A DNA stretch of 64,000 bases, taken from positions 3,224,001-3,288,000 of the forward strand of contig NZ_CP034363.1 of NCBI RefSeq assembly GCF_007981265.1. Direction: 5' to 3'. This stretch comes from Pantoea sp. CCBC3-3-1 (GTDB lineage: Bacteria > Pseudomonadota > Gammaproteobacteria > Enterobacterales > Enterobacteriaceae). Positions 40,277 to 49,205 of the stretch are shown here, in pieces. The number at the start of each line of letters is the position of its first letter. The first letter of the stretch is position 1. A program made the translations under genes and the position numbers. Under the pieces are notes generated by a model. That model was not told the origin of the DNA and searched no databases. It saw nothing but the letters and a program-made list of their open reading frames with translations.

Positions 40277-41317
40277 ATGAGTACATTATCACTTAACCTT
40301 CAAGCGCAACCGCTGCGCTATACCTGCGGCGTTGCGCTGGCTTTACTGTTGGCGGTTATGGCACTGCGACTCGGTACGCTGCCAGCGGTCGTCGCATCGG
40401 GTTTCGGCACGCTGACGCTGGCGATGGTTATGGGTATTGTGGTGGGCAACACGGTTTATCCGCGCCTTGCAGACTCGTGCGCGCCCGGCGTGCAGATAGC
40501 AAAACAACATCTGCTGCGGCTGGGCATTATGCTGTATGGTTTCCGGCTGACTTTCCAGCAAATTGCCGACGTAGGGATAAGTGGAGTGGCGATCGACCTT
40601 GCCACGCTCAGCTCAACCTTTTTTATCGCCTGCTGGCTGGGCCGGCGCGTTCTCAAGCTCGATCGCGATACTGTCTGGCTGATCGGCGCGGGCAGCAGCA
40701 TTTGTGGCGCAGCGGCGATTCTGGCAACGGAACCGGTTATTAAGGCTGAAGCGCAAAAAGTTACCGTTGCTATCGCGACCGTCGTGATTTTCGGCACCGT
40801 GGCGATTTTCCTTTATCCCCTGCTCTGGCACGAATTCAGTACGTTGTTTCCGGCGATGACACCTGAAGCCTGGGGCGTTTTTACCGGTTCAACTATGCAC
40901 GAAGTGGCGCAGGTTGTCGCCGCAGGGCATGCCGTTGGCCCGCAGGTGGAAAACAATGCGGTGATTACCAAAATGCTACGGGTCATGATGCTTGCGCCTT
41001 TCCTGCTGCTACTGAATGCCCGCGCCGGAAAAAGCCCTCAGCGCGGAAAAGTGCAGTTTCCCTGGTTTGCGCTGATTTTTATTGCTGTCGCATTGTTTAA
41101 CTCTTTGCATCTGCTGCCGCAGGCGTGGGTTTCGGCGATCGGCGAGCTGGACAATCTTTTGCTGGCAACGGCGATGGCGGCGCTGGGATTGACGACGCGT
41201 CTCAGCCAGCTCAGGCGTACCGGCTTCAAACCGATATTGCTGGGCCTGCTGCTGTTTATCTGGCTGATTGCAGGCGGTGGTGCGATAAACCTGGCAGCTC
41301 ACTATTTGCTGGCGTGA
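40277..41317 (+). CDS. yeiH: YeiH family (UPF0324) membrane protein, putative sulfate/sulfite exporter
   Basis: A 346-residue protein with about ten membrane helices (E. coli YeiH 349). UPF0324 features: CAPGVQIAKQHLLRLGIMLYGFRLTFQQIADVG, IGAGSSICGAAAILATEPV and TGSTMHEVAQVVAAG. Relatives are annotated as sulfate exporters, and YeiE control in E. coli suggests a link to sulfite, but transport is not shown by sequence. AAGGAGAGG precedes the ATG. Divergent from the yeiE unit. Confidence 0.92.
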   Translation: MSTLSLNLQAQPLRYTCGVALALLLAVMALRLGTLPAVVASGFGTLTLAMVMGIVVGNTVYPRLADSCAPGVQIAKQHLLRLGIMLYGFRLTFQQIADVGISGVAIDLATLSSTFFIACWLGRRVLKLDRDTVWLIGAGSSICGAAAILATEPVIKAEAQKVTVAIATVVIFGTVAIFLYPLLWHEFSTLFPAMTPEAWGVFTGSTMHEVAQVVAAGHAVGPQVENNAVITKMLRVMMLAPFLLLLNARAGKSPQRGKVQFPWFALIFIAVALFNSLHLLPQAWVSAIGELDNLLLATAMAALGLTTRLSQLRRTGFKPILLGLLLFIWLIAGGGAINLAAHYLLA

Positions 41318-41377
41318 TTTCTGACGGTTTTTGGTTATCATGACCGGCCCGTAATACAGACATTCAGGAGAAAAGGC

Positions 41378-42220
41378 ATGAAATATATCGGCGCCCACGT
41401 TAGCGCAGCCGGCGGCGTGGATCAGGCGGTCCTTCGCGCCCATGAGATTGAAGCCACGGCCTTTGCGCTCTTTACCAAGAATCAGCGCCAGTGGCGTGCT
41501 GCCCCGCTCAGTAAAGAAACCATTTCCGCCTTTCGTCATGCCTGTGAGAAATACCATTACCGCAGCGATCAGATTTTACCGCACGACAGCTTTCTGATTA
41601 ATCTGGGTCATCCGCTGGAAGAGGCGCTGGAAAAATCACGTCACGCGTTTATTGATGAGCTGGAGCGCTGCGAACAGCTCGGCCTGTCGCTGCTGAATTT
41701 TCATCCGGGAAGCCATCTGCATCAAATCGATGAAGAAGCCTGCCTGAAACGCATTGCCGAGTCGGTGAATATCGCGCTGGACAAAACCAAAGGCGTGACT
41801 GCCGTCATTGAAAATACGGCCGGTCAGGGTAGCAATCTCGGTTTTCGCTTCGAACATCTGGCGGCCATTATTGACGGCGTGGAAGATAAATCGCGCGTGG
41901 GCGTCTGCATTGATACCTGCCACGCTTTCGCGGGCGGCTACGATTTGCGCACGGAAGAAGACTGTGTGAAAACCTTTGCCGACTTCGATCGCATCGTCGG
42001 TTTCCAGTATCTGAAAGGGATGCACCTGAACGATGCTAAAAGCGCTTTTGCCAGCCGTGTTGACCGCCATCACAGCCTTGGCGAAGGCAACATCGGTAAA
42101 ACGGTGTTTAGCTGGTTAATGAAAGACAGCCGCTTTGACGGTATTCCGTTGATTCTGGAAACCATTAATCCGGATATCTGGAAAGATGAAATCGCCTGGC
42201 TGAAGTCGGAACAGCAGTAA
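41378..42220 (+). CDS. nfo: Endonuclease IV (AP endonuclease Nfo)
   Basis: 280 residues (E. coli 285). A TIM-barrel enzyme with three zinc ions that cuts 5' of abasic sites and oxidised bases in base-excision repair. Family signatures: GAHVSAAGG (5-13), [35 protein letters not shown] and [13 protein letters not shown] is 7 nt before the ATG. In E. coli it also lies next to fruA. Confidence 0.97.
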   Translation: MKYIGAHVSAAGGVDQAVLRAHEIEATAFALFTKNQRQWRAAPLSKETISAFRHACEKYHYRSDQILPHDSFLINLGHPLEEALEKSRHAFIDELERCEQLGLSLLNFHPGSHLHQIDEEACLKRIAESVNIALDKTKGVTAVIENTAGQGSNLGFRFEHLAAIIDGVEDKSRVGVCIDTCHAFAGGYDLRTEEDCVKTFADFDRIVGFQYLKGMHLNDAKSAFASRVDRHHSLGEGNIGKTVFSWLMKDSRFDGIPLILETINPDIWKDEIAWLKSEQQ

Positions 42221-42235
42221 TCTTCAGACGTAAAA

Positions 42236-42262
42236 AAGCGCGGTTGCCCGCGCTGTTGTTGT
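42236..42262 (+). terminator. nfo terminator
   Basis: AAAAAAGCGCGG then TTGC then CCGCGCTGTTGTTGT: a 7-bp perfect stem (AGCGCGG/CCGCGCT) flanked by A-run and T-rich tract, 17 bp past the nfo stop. Confidence 0.75.
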
Positions 42263-42275
42263 AAATATAGTGCTG

Positions 42276-42386
42276 GCACGAAGAACATGTGCCTTCCACA
42301 AAGACGCAAACAGCGGCGTCCTTGCCGGCTCGACCTGGACCGTCCATGGCCCAGGACGCTTTGTTACAGGCCCATGTTCCTCGCGC
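42276..42386. repeat. MITE-like intergenic repeat, copy 2
   Basis: A 111-bp element with 19-bp inverted terminal arms at 42276-42294 and 42368-42386 (three mismatches), sharing with copy 1 the blocks GCCTTCCACAAAGACGCAAA and CGTCCATGGCCCAGGACGCT. It lies between convergent nfo and fruA. Its arms are more decayed and shorter than those of copy 1. Confidence 0.83.
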
Positions 42387-42406
42387 TTTACGTTTTTGCG
42401 TAGTTT

Positions 42407-42427
42407 AAGCGCGGTTGCCCACGCTTA
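42407..42427 (-). terminator. fruA terminator
   Basis: On the minus strand AGCGTGG-GCAA-CCGCGCT forms a 7-bp stem with one G-U pair followed by TAAAC. The plus-strand sequence is a 19-bp near-copy (one mismatch) of the nfo terminator at 42236-42254. Confidence 0.6.
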
Positions 42428-42441
42428 TTGCCTTCAGGAAA

Positions 42442-44136
42442 TTATGCTTTCGCCATTTCCGCTTCAGGACGTTTCAGAATGGCATAGCCCAGACCCGCAA
42501 CGACTGTACCCGCAATGATTGCCAGCAGATAACCCAGCACCGGGGTAATAGCGCCAGGGATTAGCAGCACGAACAGGCCACCGTGCGGCGCCATCAGCTT
42601 CGCGCCAACCCACATGGAGATTGCACCGGTCAGCGCGCCGCCAACGATACAGCATGGCAGAACGCGCATCGGGTCACGGGCAGCGAACGGGATCGCGCCT
42701 TCAGAGATAAAGCACAGACCCAGAACCAGCGCCGCTTTGCCCCCTTCCTGCTGACCTTTGTTGAACTTTTTGCGTGCAACCAGCGTCGCCAGCCCCATTG
42801 CCAGCGGTGGTACCATGCCGCCCGCCATAATCGCCGCCATCGGCGCATAGGTTTGCGAACTCAACAGGCCAACCCCGAACGCATAGGCTACTTTGTTCAC
42901 CGGACCGCCCATATCGGTACACATCATACCGCCCAGGATTGCGCCCAGCAGAACCGCGTTTGCCGTGCCCATGTTAGCCAGCCAGTGCGTTAAGGCCTCC
43001 ATGATTTTGGACACCGGGCCACCGACCACATAAATCATTAACAGGCCGGTGATTAAACTGGCGACCAGCGGAATGATCAGGATCGGTTTCAGCGCTTCCA
43101 TACTCTGCGGCAGCTTAAGCTTCGCGCTGATAAATTTCGCCGCGTAACCGGCAATAAAGCCCGCGATTATCCCGCCGAGGAAGCCAGCGTTAATGCTGGT
43201 TGCCAGCATACCGCCGATCAAACCAGGCGTCAGGCCCGGACGGTCGGCGATGGAGAAGGCGATAAAGCCAGCCAGTACCGGCACCATCAGCGCAAAGGCG
43301 CTGCCGCCACCAATCTGCATCAGCGCGGCGGCCAGCGTGCCCTGCTCTTTAAACGCGGTAATACCAAACGCAAAGGAAAGCGCAATGCTTAAGCCCCCTG
43401 CAACAACCATTGGCAGCATGTAGGAAACGCCGGTCAGAAGGTGACGATACGCGCCCGCACTTTCTTTTTTCTCGCCCTGTTGAGAAGACTGGCTTCCGCC
43501 CTGCGGCTGGTAAGGTTTAGCTTGCGCTAAGGCCTTATCGAATTCCTGAGCGGTTTTCTTCAGCGCCAGACCGGTAGAGGTGCGATACATCGGTTTACCG
43601 GCAAATTTAGCCAGATCCACTTCAATATCTGCCGCAACGATCACCAGGTCGGCCTGCGCCACTTCTTCTGGCGTAATCGCATTTCCTGCACCCACTGAAC
43701 CACGGGTTTCAACTTTGACCCACCAGCCGCGTTTTTTCGCTTCAGCGTCAATCGCTTCAGCCGCCATAAAGGTATGGGCAACGCCGGTCGGACAGGCCGT
43801 GATCGCAACAATGCGTTTCGGACCGCTGGCCGCGGCTTCGGTTGCCGGCGCGGCTTCGGTAGCGGGCGCATGCCAGGTCGTCGCTTCCGTTTGCGCGTTG
43901 GTCAGCACATCTTCAGGCTGACGCAGCAGTTCAGCAATATCAGTCTGGTAAACCGCTTTCCCCTCCAGCGCAATGCTGGCCGGCGGGTTTTTACCGGCTA
44001 AAATAATCAGATCGCTTTCAGCCGGGTGATCCGTCAGCGTCAGGCCTTTTGCGGCTGCCGCAGCTCGGGTGATATTTTTTGCCAGATGGCTGGTTGCCAG
44101 CCCCAGCGAAGGATCAATAATCAGCAGCGTTTTCAT
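42442..44136 (-). CDS. fruA: Fructose-specific PTS enzyme IIB'BC (FruA)
   Basis: 564 residues, one more than E. coli FruA. Residues 1-100 are the degenerate EIIB' domain, ~105-200 the EIIB domain with the phosphocysteine in ITACPTGVAHT, and ~225-560 the EIIC membrane domain with about ten helices. It takes up fructose while phosphorylating it to fructose 1-phosphate. Last gene of fruB-fruK-fruA; it starts 16 bp after fruK. Confidence 0.97.
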   Translation of the reverse strand: MKTLLIIDPSLGLATSHLAKNITRAAAAAKGLTLTDHPAESDLIILAGKNPPASIALEGKAVYQTDIAELLRQPEDVLTNAQTEATTWHAPATEAAPATEAAASGPKRIVAITACPTGVAHTFMAAEAIDAEAKKRGWWVKVETRGSVGAGNAITPEEVAQADLVIVAADIEVDLAKFAGKPMYRTSTGLALKKTAQEFDKALAQAKPYQPQGGSQSSQQGEKKESAGAYRHLLTGVSYMLPMVVAGGLSIALSFAFGITAFKEQGTLAAALMQIGGGSAFALMVPVLAGFIAFSIADRPGLTPGLIGGMLATSINAGFLGGIIAGFIAGYAAKFISAKLKLPQSMEALKPILIIPLVASLITGLLMIYVVGGPVSKIMEALTHWLANMGTANAVLLGAILGGMMCTDMGGPVNKVAYAFGVGLLSSQTYAPMAAIMAGGMVPPLAMGLATLVARKKFNKGQQEGGKAALVLGLCFISEGAIPFAARDPMRVLPCCIVGGALTGAISMWVGAKLMAPHGGLFVLLIPGAITPVLGYLLAIIAGTVVAGLGYAILKRPEAEMAKA

Positions 44137-44152
44137 TATGCCTCTCCTGCTG

Positions 44153-45091
44153 TCAGTTAAAAGGTTTCAGGTCGACACGCGCCATCATCGCGGCCAACTG
44201 GGTACGATCGCTCACGCCTACGTTGCTCTGGCTAACGGCTAATGCCGCTACTGCCGTGGCAAGACGCAGCGTATGCTCGCTGGATTCACGCATCAGCAGG
44301 CCGTAAATCAGGCCGCCGACCATAGAATCTCCTGCACCCACGGTGCTCACCACTTCACAAGCTGGTGGTTTGGCGATCCATTCGCCTGACGCATTGACCC
44401 ACAGCGCCCCTTCGGCACCAAGAGAGATCACAACGTGTGCAATGCCCTGCTCGCGTAACGCATGCGCGGCAGTAATGACATCCTGTAGCGTCGGCAGCTT
44501 ACGACCCGCCCAGATCTCCAGCTCGCGACGATTGGGTTTTACCAGCCATGGCGCGGCCTTAAGACCGGCCACCAGCGCTTCGCGGCTGCTGTCGAAAATG
44601 ATGCACGGGCAGTGGGTGCGCAATGCACTCATCCACTCGGTAAACGCATCGGGATCGACGCCTGACGGTAAGCTTCCGCTAACGCAAACCATATCGAACT
44701 GGCCCAGCCAGGTCAGTGAATCCGTGGTAAAGCGCTCCCAGTCCTGGCCGGTCACTTCAAAACCGGAGAAATTCAGATCGGTAACTTCGCCATCTTTTTC
44801 AGTAAGCTTAACGTTGATACGGGTGCGCCCTTCTACCACCTGAAAGCGATTGGCAATGCCCAGCTCGCTAAACAGATGCTGAAAGCCATCCTGGTTTTCT
44901 TTACCGAGGAAACCGCCAACGGTAACGTCAATCCCCAGGTCTTTTAATACTTTCGCGACGTTGATGCCTTTACCGGCCGCATGCAGCCCGGTAGTTTTCA
45001 CCAGGTTCACTTCGCCGCGCTCAACTTCCGGCGTATAACCGACCAGGTCATAAGCAGGATTGAGGGTAATTGTTGCTACACGTCTGCTCAT
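44153..45091 (-). CDS. fruK: 1-phosphofructokinase FruK
   Basis: 312 residues, as in E. coli. A PfkB/ribokinase-family enzyme that makes fructose 1,6-bisphosphate from fructose 1-phosphate. Signatures: N-terminal [23 protein letters not shown] and the C-terminal anion hole [16 protein letters not shown] with catalytic Asp. Its ATG overlaps the fruB stop by 4 bp (45088-45091). Confidence 0.97.
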   Translation of the reverse strand: MSRRVATITLNPAYDLVGYTPEVERGEVNLVKTTGLHAAGKGINVAKVLKDLGIDVTVGGFLGKENQDGFQHLFSELGIANRFQVVEGRTRINVKLTEKDGEVTDLNFSGFEVTGQDWERFTTDSLTWLGQFDMVCVSGSLPSGVDPDAFTEWMSALRTHCPCIIFDSSREALVAGLKAAPWLVKPNRRELEIWAGRKLPTLQDVITAAHALREQGIAHVVISLGAEGALWVNASGEWIAKPPACEVVSTVGAGDSMVGGLIYGLLMRESSEHTLRLATAVAALAVSQSNVGVSDRTQLAAMMARVDLKPFN

Positions 45092-46221
45092 GATGCGCCC
45101 TCGCCCAGACCGGCTGCGATCGCTTCCCCAACCGCATCCAGTGCGGCTCGTGCATCTTCACCGCTGGCGGTAAAGCGCAGGCGGTGGCCTTTTTTCACGC
45201 CCAGCGCCACAACCTTCATCAGGCTGCGCCCGTTGGCAGGTTTACCGCTGCCGTCCAGATTCGTTACGGTCATATCGCAGTTATACTGTTTGATCACGCT
45301 GACCAGAGCGGTGCCCGGACGAGCGTGCAGACCATGTTCGTTACGAATGGTGAACTCTTCGGTCAGCACATCTGCCTGCTCTGAGACTTCACTGGTCAAT
45401 AATGCCAGCACGCCAGCGGCATCAGCGCTCAGCAGACGTTCGGCTTTCTGCTTAATCAGCAGGTCGCTGAGGTAGTTCAGCACGTCCAGCGGCCGATCGT
45501 CTGCAACGGCGACCGTAACCAGTAACGCGGCCTTTTCGCCCGCTACGTCAAAAGGCGCTGCGGCGCGACTGACCGCAACGGCGCTGGTCAGGTTGCCTTC
45601 GGTGCTGTCGCTCAGCCAGATGCCCTGCCCCAAATTCAGCGGCTGAGAAGCGATAACGCGGCTGACAAAGGTACTGTCTACTGCGCCAGCCTGTTGCAGG
45701 CGGCCCGCGTTCAGCGCCTGTAACGTCATCAGATCGCCCGTGGCCACATCAAGGGTAATCAGCGAGGTGTCGAATTTGAACTCTTTGCCCTGTTTTTCGC
45801 CCATCAGCAGGCTGCGCAGCGTCTCGGCCGAGTCAGTGGTTTTCAGCTCTTCCGCCACGCTGTCATCACTCAGCACGTGAGTAAGCTGACGCAGCAAGGC
45901 CAGATGTTCGTCCGATTTGGCGGCGATACCGATGACCACGTAGGCAGTTTGATCTTCGCCCCAGGCGATACCCTGCGGAAACTGATAAACCTGCACGCCG
46001 GTTTTCAACACCAGATCGCGCGTATCGGTCGTACCATGTGGGATAGCAATGCCGTTGCCCAGGTAGGTTGAGGTCTGCTGCTCTCGGGCAAGCATGCCGT
46101 TGACATACCCTTCTCCAACGTTGCCCGCAGAGGTCAACGCGGCCGCAACCTGGCGAATAGCTTCTTCTTTACTCCCGGCCGTGGCGCCGGGATGAATGGC
46201 GGTCAGTTCAAGCTGGAACAT
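45088..46221 (-). CDS. fruB: Fructose PTS diphosphoryl-transfer protein FruB (IIA-FPr)
   Basis: A 377-residue fusion of a fructose EIIA domain (phosphorylated His62 in GIAIPHGT), a central linker domain and a C-terminal HPr-like FPr domain (His299 in [10 protein letters not shown]). It passes phosphate from enzyme I to FruA. Both histidines are at the E. coli positions. GGAG precedes the ATG. First gene of fruBKA, with two Cra sites upstream. Confidence 0.97.
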   Translation of the reverse strand: MFQLELTAIHPGATAGSKEEAIRQVAAALTSAGNVGEGYVNGMLAREQQTSTYLGNGIAIPHGTTDTRDLVLKTGVQVYQFPQGIAWGEDQTAYVVIGIAAKSDEHLALLRQLTHVLSDDSVAEELKTTDSAETLRSLLMGEKQGKEFKFDTSLITLDVATGDLMTLQALNAGRLQQAGAVDSTFVSRVIASQPLNLGQGIWLSDSTEGNLTSAVAVSRAAAPFDVAGEKAALLVTVAVADDRPLDVLNYLSDLLIKQKAERLLSADAAGVLALLTSEVSEQADVLTEEFTIRNEHGLHARPGTALVSVIKQYNCDMTVTNLDGSGKPANGRSLMKVVALGVKKGHRLRFTASGEDARAALDAVGEAIAAGLGEGAS

Positions 46222-46242
46222 AGTTCTCCTCGCTGCTTCGTT

Positions 46243-46254
46243 TGAATCGTTTCA
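46243..46254 (-). promoter_or_regulatory. Cra (FruR) operator, proximal to fruB
   Basis: TGAATCGTTTCA differs from the Cra palindrome TGAAACGTTTCA at one base and lies 22 bp upstream of the fruB start. Confidence 0.75.
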
Positions 46255-46309
46255 GCTAATTTTCGCGAAAAAAGGTTATCCCTGAGGTAACAAGCTGTTC
46301 AAACAACGC

Positions 46310-46321
46310 TGAAACGTTTCA
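46310..46321 (-). promoter_or_regulatory. Cra (FruR) operator, distal to fruB
   Basis: TGAAACGTTTCA is the perfect Cra palindrome, 89 bp upstream of fruB. The two-site layout fits the strong repression of fruBKA by Cra in the absence of fructose 1-phosphate. Confidence 0.9.
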
Positions 46322-46675
46322 ATGAGTTTGGTCCTGAAGCCCATATGGTTGCAAGTTTTACCGTTAACGGCGTAGCAGATTTTTGAAGCCACGCACACTT
46401 CGACGGCGCATTTCAGAAAATAGCTGGCTTCCCGCTTCGTTTACTGACAATCTGATGGCACCTTACGCTTTTCTTTATCCCCGTTCAGCACCCGCCTTCC
46501 AGGCTCGACAAAACAGCCCAAACTCACGTTCAGCCCCATGATTTTAAAGAAGATTATATTTTCAGCCTTTACCAAAAGCCTGACATTCAGTGCCGGTATT
46601 TTTTCGACGGACACCGCGTTATAAAGCGTTAATCAGCAGGCGTCAGCTTTCAGAAAACAGAAGGACACAGAGGGA

Positions 46676-46930
46676 TTAGGGTGCGGTTTGTCTTTCCAGC
46701 TCAAGCAGCCAGATCATCGCTTCGCTGCGGTTACTGCGACACATTTCCGCATCAGGCTTTAAGCCTGCACAGACAGCCGGCCGAAGAGGTGAAGCAAAAA
46801 TTTTACAGCGCTGCTGGTCGTCCAGCTGAATACAGGGCGTATTTGCCGGTTTACCGTCAGGCATGCCAGGAATGGGAGTTGAGATAGAAGGCGCAGTGCA
46901 GCAAGCACCACATAATGAACGGCACTGCAT
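46676..46930 (-). CDS. yeiW: YeiW, small cysteine-cluster protein (YkgJ/UPF0153 family)
   Basis: 84 residues from this start, the E. coli length. The protein has the CxxC..CC-type metal-binding pattern: CRSLCGACC (3-11), [13 protein letters not shown] and PAVCAGL with further cysteine CRSN. The family probably binds iron-sulfur or zinc; no function is established. AGGTGA lies 8 nt before ATG 46930; the frame is open upstream to 47053 but the extension has no homology I recognise. Confidence 0.9.
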   Translation of the reverse strand: MQCRSLCGACCTAPSISTPIPGMPDGKPANTPCIQLDDQQRCKIFASPLRPAVCAGLKPDAEMCRSNRSEAMIWLLELERQTAP

Positions 46931-47115
46931 TTTGGATTCACCTGAACTGAAAACGCGACAATAGCAGCCGCCTGAAAGAAATACTATTCTTTCCTGATAG
47001 CCCACAAATAGCGCTGGCAGGCTCGCTTTTGCGCCCTTCAGCACTTGCCTCAATCGGTGAGCAAGAGTAATTTGTCGCGAGAATTTTCACTGCCCCTTTC
47101 TATTGGAAAATCAGA

Positions 47116-47688
47116 ATGCCAAGAGCTAACGAAATAAAAAAAGGTATGGCCGTAAATTATAACGGTAAACTGCTGTTAGTAAAAGATATTGACGTACAAA
47201 GCCCCAGCGCTCGCGGTGCGTCCACGCTCTATAAGATGCGCTTTACTGATATCCGCACCGGCCTTAAAGTCGAAGAACGTTTTAAAGGCGACGACATTAT
47301 TGAGGCGATCTCGCTGAGCCGCCGTCAGGTAACGTTCTCTTATATCGATGGCGATGAATATGTCTTTATGGATGACGAAGACTATACCCCTTACGTGTTT
47401 AAAAAAGAGCAGATTGAAGAAGAACTGCTGTTTATTCCTGAAGGGGGAATTCCGGGCATTCAGGTACTGACAATGGATGGTCAGATTCTTGCGCTGGAAC
47501 TGCCGCAAACGCTGGATATGGAAATTGTGGAAACCACACCGGGTATTAAAGGGGCTTCTGCCAGCGCCAGAACCAAGCCTGCGACGATGAGCACCGGTCT
47601 GGTTATTCAGGTGCCCGAGTATCTGAGCAGCGGCGACAAAATCCGCATCCATATTCCTGAACGCCGCTACATGGGCCGTTCTGAATAA
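47116..47688 (+). CDS. efpL: Elongation factor P-like protein EfpL (YeiP)
   Basis: 190 residues, as in E. coli YeiP. Three-domain EF-P fold. The tip residue facing the peptidyl-transferase centre is Arg33 in SPSARGAST, where EF-P has a modified lysine; this is the hallmark of the EfpL subgroup, which relieves ribosome stalling at proline-containing motifs. The C-terminal GEKIRIHI-like [16 protein letters not shown] is typical. Confidence 0.96.
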   Translation: MPRANEIKKGMAVNYNGKLLLVKDIDVQSPSARGASTLYKMRFTDIRTGLKVEERFKGDDIIEAISLSRRQVTFSYIDGDEYVFMDDEDYTPYVFKKEQIEEELLFIPEGGIPGIQVLTMDGQILALELPQTLDMEIVETTPGIKGASASARTKPATMSTGLVIQVPEYLSSGDKIRIHIPERRYMGRSE

Positions 47689-47703
47689 CCTGCCTTTCTG
47701 AAA

Positions 47704-47733
47704 CGGCGTATGCAGGCTGCATCGCCGCTTTTG
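47704..47733 (+). terminator. efpL terminator
   Basis: CGGCG-T-ATGCA-GGC-TGCAT-CGCCG forms a 10-bp stem with one bulge, followed by CTTTTGTT, 15 bp after the efpL stop. Confidence 0.78.
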
Positions 47734-47756
47734 TTATGTTATAACAACTCAAGCGG

Positions 47757-48062
47757 TTACTGATAGGTTACCGTCATAATGCCCTGCTGATGCGCATCGT
47801 CCAGCCAACGAACCTCCGTACTGGCAAATTCCGGCACTGCTGTCTCGCGCTTATTAAGTGAAAGACGTGAAAGCTGGTATTGACCGTCGCGGTAACAGGT
47901 TGCGTTCACCTGATCTTGTTCTGAAGAGAGTTCACAGCTGTTTGTCACTAACGCGCCGCGGAAATAGATCGTACCTGAAGTGGCAGACGAATCCGCTGCC
48001 AGAGCATTGCTCATCCATGAGGCGAAAAGCAGGGCAGCAAGCGCAGCCTGTTTGCTATTCAT
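47757..48062 (-). CDS. Small secreted fimbrin-like protein
   Basis: A 101-residue protein. Residues 1-22 are a clear signal peptide ending SNALA-A. The mature ~79 residues begin with GTIYFRGALVTNSC, the N-terminal pattern of type 1-type pilins (G-x-I-x-F-x-G-x-(I/L)-V-x-x-x-C), hold exactly two cysteines (likely one disulfide) and end with MTVTYQ, like the C-terminal strand of pilins. It is roughly half of normal pilin length and no chaperone, usher or other pilin gene is nearby. GAGGTG precedes ATG 48062 by 4-5 nt. Function unknown. Confidence 0.78.
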   Translation of the reverse strand: MNSKQAALAALLFASWMSNALAADSSATSGTIYFRGALVTNSCELSSEQDQVNATCYRDGQYQLSRLSLNKRETAVPEFASTEVRWLDDAHQQGIMTVTYQ

Positions 48063-48184
48063 AAAACACCTCATTTTTAACTAAAAGATCACCCAGTATA
48101 CACAAAAAATAAACATTTAATAACCAAATCGCATAATTTGCAAAATATCCTTATCATCAGCCTTAACGTTATTAAGGAGTCACT

Positions 48185-49165
48185 ATGACCCGGGTAAACC
48201 TGATTACCGGCTTTTTGGGCAGCGGGAAAACGACGACGCTGCTTCATTTATTGGCGAATAAGCCCGAGGGTGAAAAATGGGCTGTATTGGTCAATGAGTT
48301 TGGTGAAATAGGGATTGATGGCGCGTTGCTGGCCGAAAGCGGAGCTGTACTGAAAGAGATCCCCGGCGGCTGCATGTGCTGTGTTAACGGACTTCCGATG
48401 CAGGTCGGCCTGAATATGTTATTAAAGCAGGCTAAACCAGACCGGCTGCTGATTGAACCCACCGGCCTTGGGCATCCAAAACAAATTCTGGATATGCTCT
48501 CTTCACCGGTTTATCAGCCCTGGCTAACGCTGAATGCTTCCTTATGCCTGCTCGATCCTCGCCAGCTTAATGAGATCCGCATTCGGGAAAACGAGAACTT
48601 TCGCGATCAGCTGGCCGCAGCTGACTTCATTATTGCGAATAAAGAAGACCGCTGGGACGATAGCGCGCGTATGGCGCTGCAACAGTGGCAGACTCAGGAC
48701 GCCTTATCCCGGCCTGTGGTCGTCGCCCGCTTTGGTCAGATTGCTCAGGAACTGCTGGATCAACCGCGGAAAAACGTCACGAAACTGCCGCAAAGCCCGC
48801 ATCATCATTCGCACCCCGAGTCGCAGCTTTCCAAACTCGCCCTTACCTCTGCTTCGCGCTGGCGTCGTTCGATGAATCAGGGTCAGGGCTACTATTCCTG
48901 TGGCTGGATATTTGATGCCGAAACCTGCTTTGACACTATCGGGCTGCTGGAGTGGGTACGTCTTGCGCCGGTAACGCGGATCAAAGGTGTTATGCGCACT
49001 CAGGAAGGCTTAGTCAGTGTAAACCGTCAGGGGCAAGATTTTAACATTGAGACTCGACAGGCGACGCCGCCAGACAGCCGTATCGAAATTATTCACGAAG
49101 AAGAGGCAGACTGGAACCTGCTTCAGGCATCTTTGTTGAAACTTCGTTTAACTTTGCAGGTATAA
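48185..49165 (+). CDS. yeiR: COG0523-family GTPase YeiR (metallochaperone-like)
   Basis: A 326-residue CobW/P47K-type GTPase (E. coli YeiR 328). Walker A GFLGSGKT at 9-16; the metal-binding CxCC at Cys64-Cys66-Cys67 (GGCMCC); NKED guanine motif near residue 140; a His-rich HHHSHPES tract near 203-210; C-terminal CobW_C domain. E. coli YeiR binds zinc and hydrolyses GTP and is thought to serve zinc homeostasis. AAGGAG lies before the ATG. Confidence 0.94.
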   Translation: MTRVNLITGFLGSGKTTTLLHLLANKPEGEKWAVLVNEFGEIGIDGALLAESGAVLKEIPGGCMCCVNGLPMQVGLNMLLKQAKPDRLLIEPTGLGHPKQILDMLSSPVYQPWLTLNASLCLLDPRQLNEIRIRENENFRDQLAAADFIIANKEDRWDDSARMALQQWQTQDALSRPVVVARFGQIAQELLDQPRKNVTKLPQSPHHHSHPESQLSKLALTSASRWRRSMNQGQGYYSCGWIFDAETCFDTIGLLEWVRLAPVTRIKGVMRTQEGLVSVNRQGQDFNIETRQATPPDSRIEIIHEEEADWNLLQASLLKLRLTLQV

Positions 49166-49205
49166 TCTCCGCCGTCACGATTTCTTAAACTGTATTTAAC
49201 ATACA

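Larger units (their letters stand above)
46222..46675. other. Intergenic region between fruB and yeiW
   Basis: About 454 bp without a supported gene. It holds the fruB promoter and two Cra operators near its left end. In E. coli setB (a sugar exporter) stands between fruB and yeiW; no trace of setB coding sequence was recognised here. The rest (46330-46675) shows nothing I can name. Confidence 0.6.

Noticed and set aside
46931..47053. N-terminal extension of yeiW to 47053
   Set aside because: ATG 46930 gives the 84-residue E. coli length with AGGTGA upstream; the extension looks non-coding.
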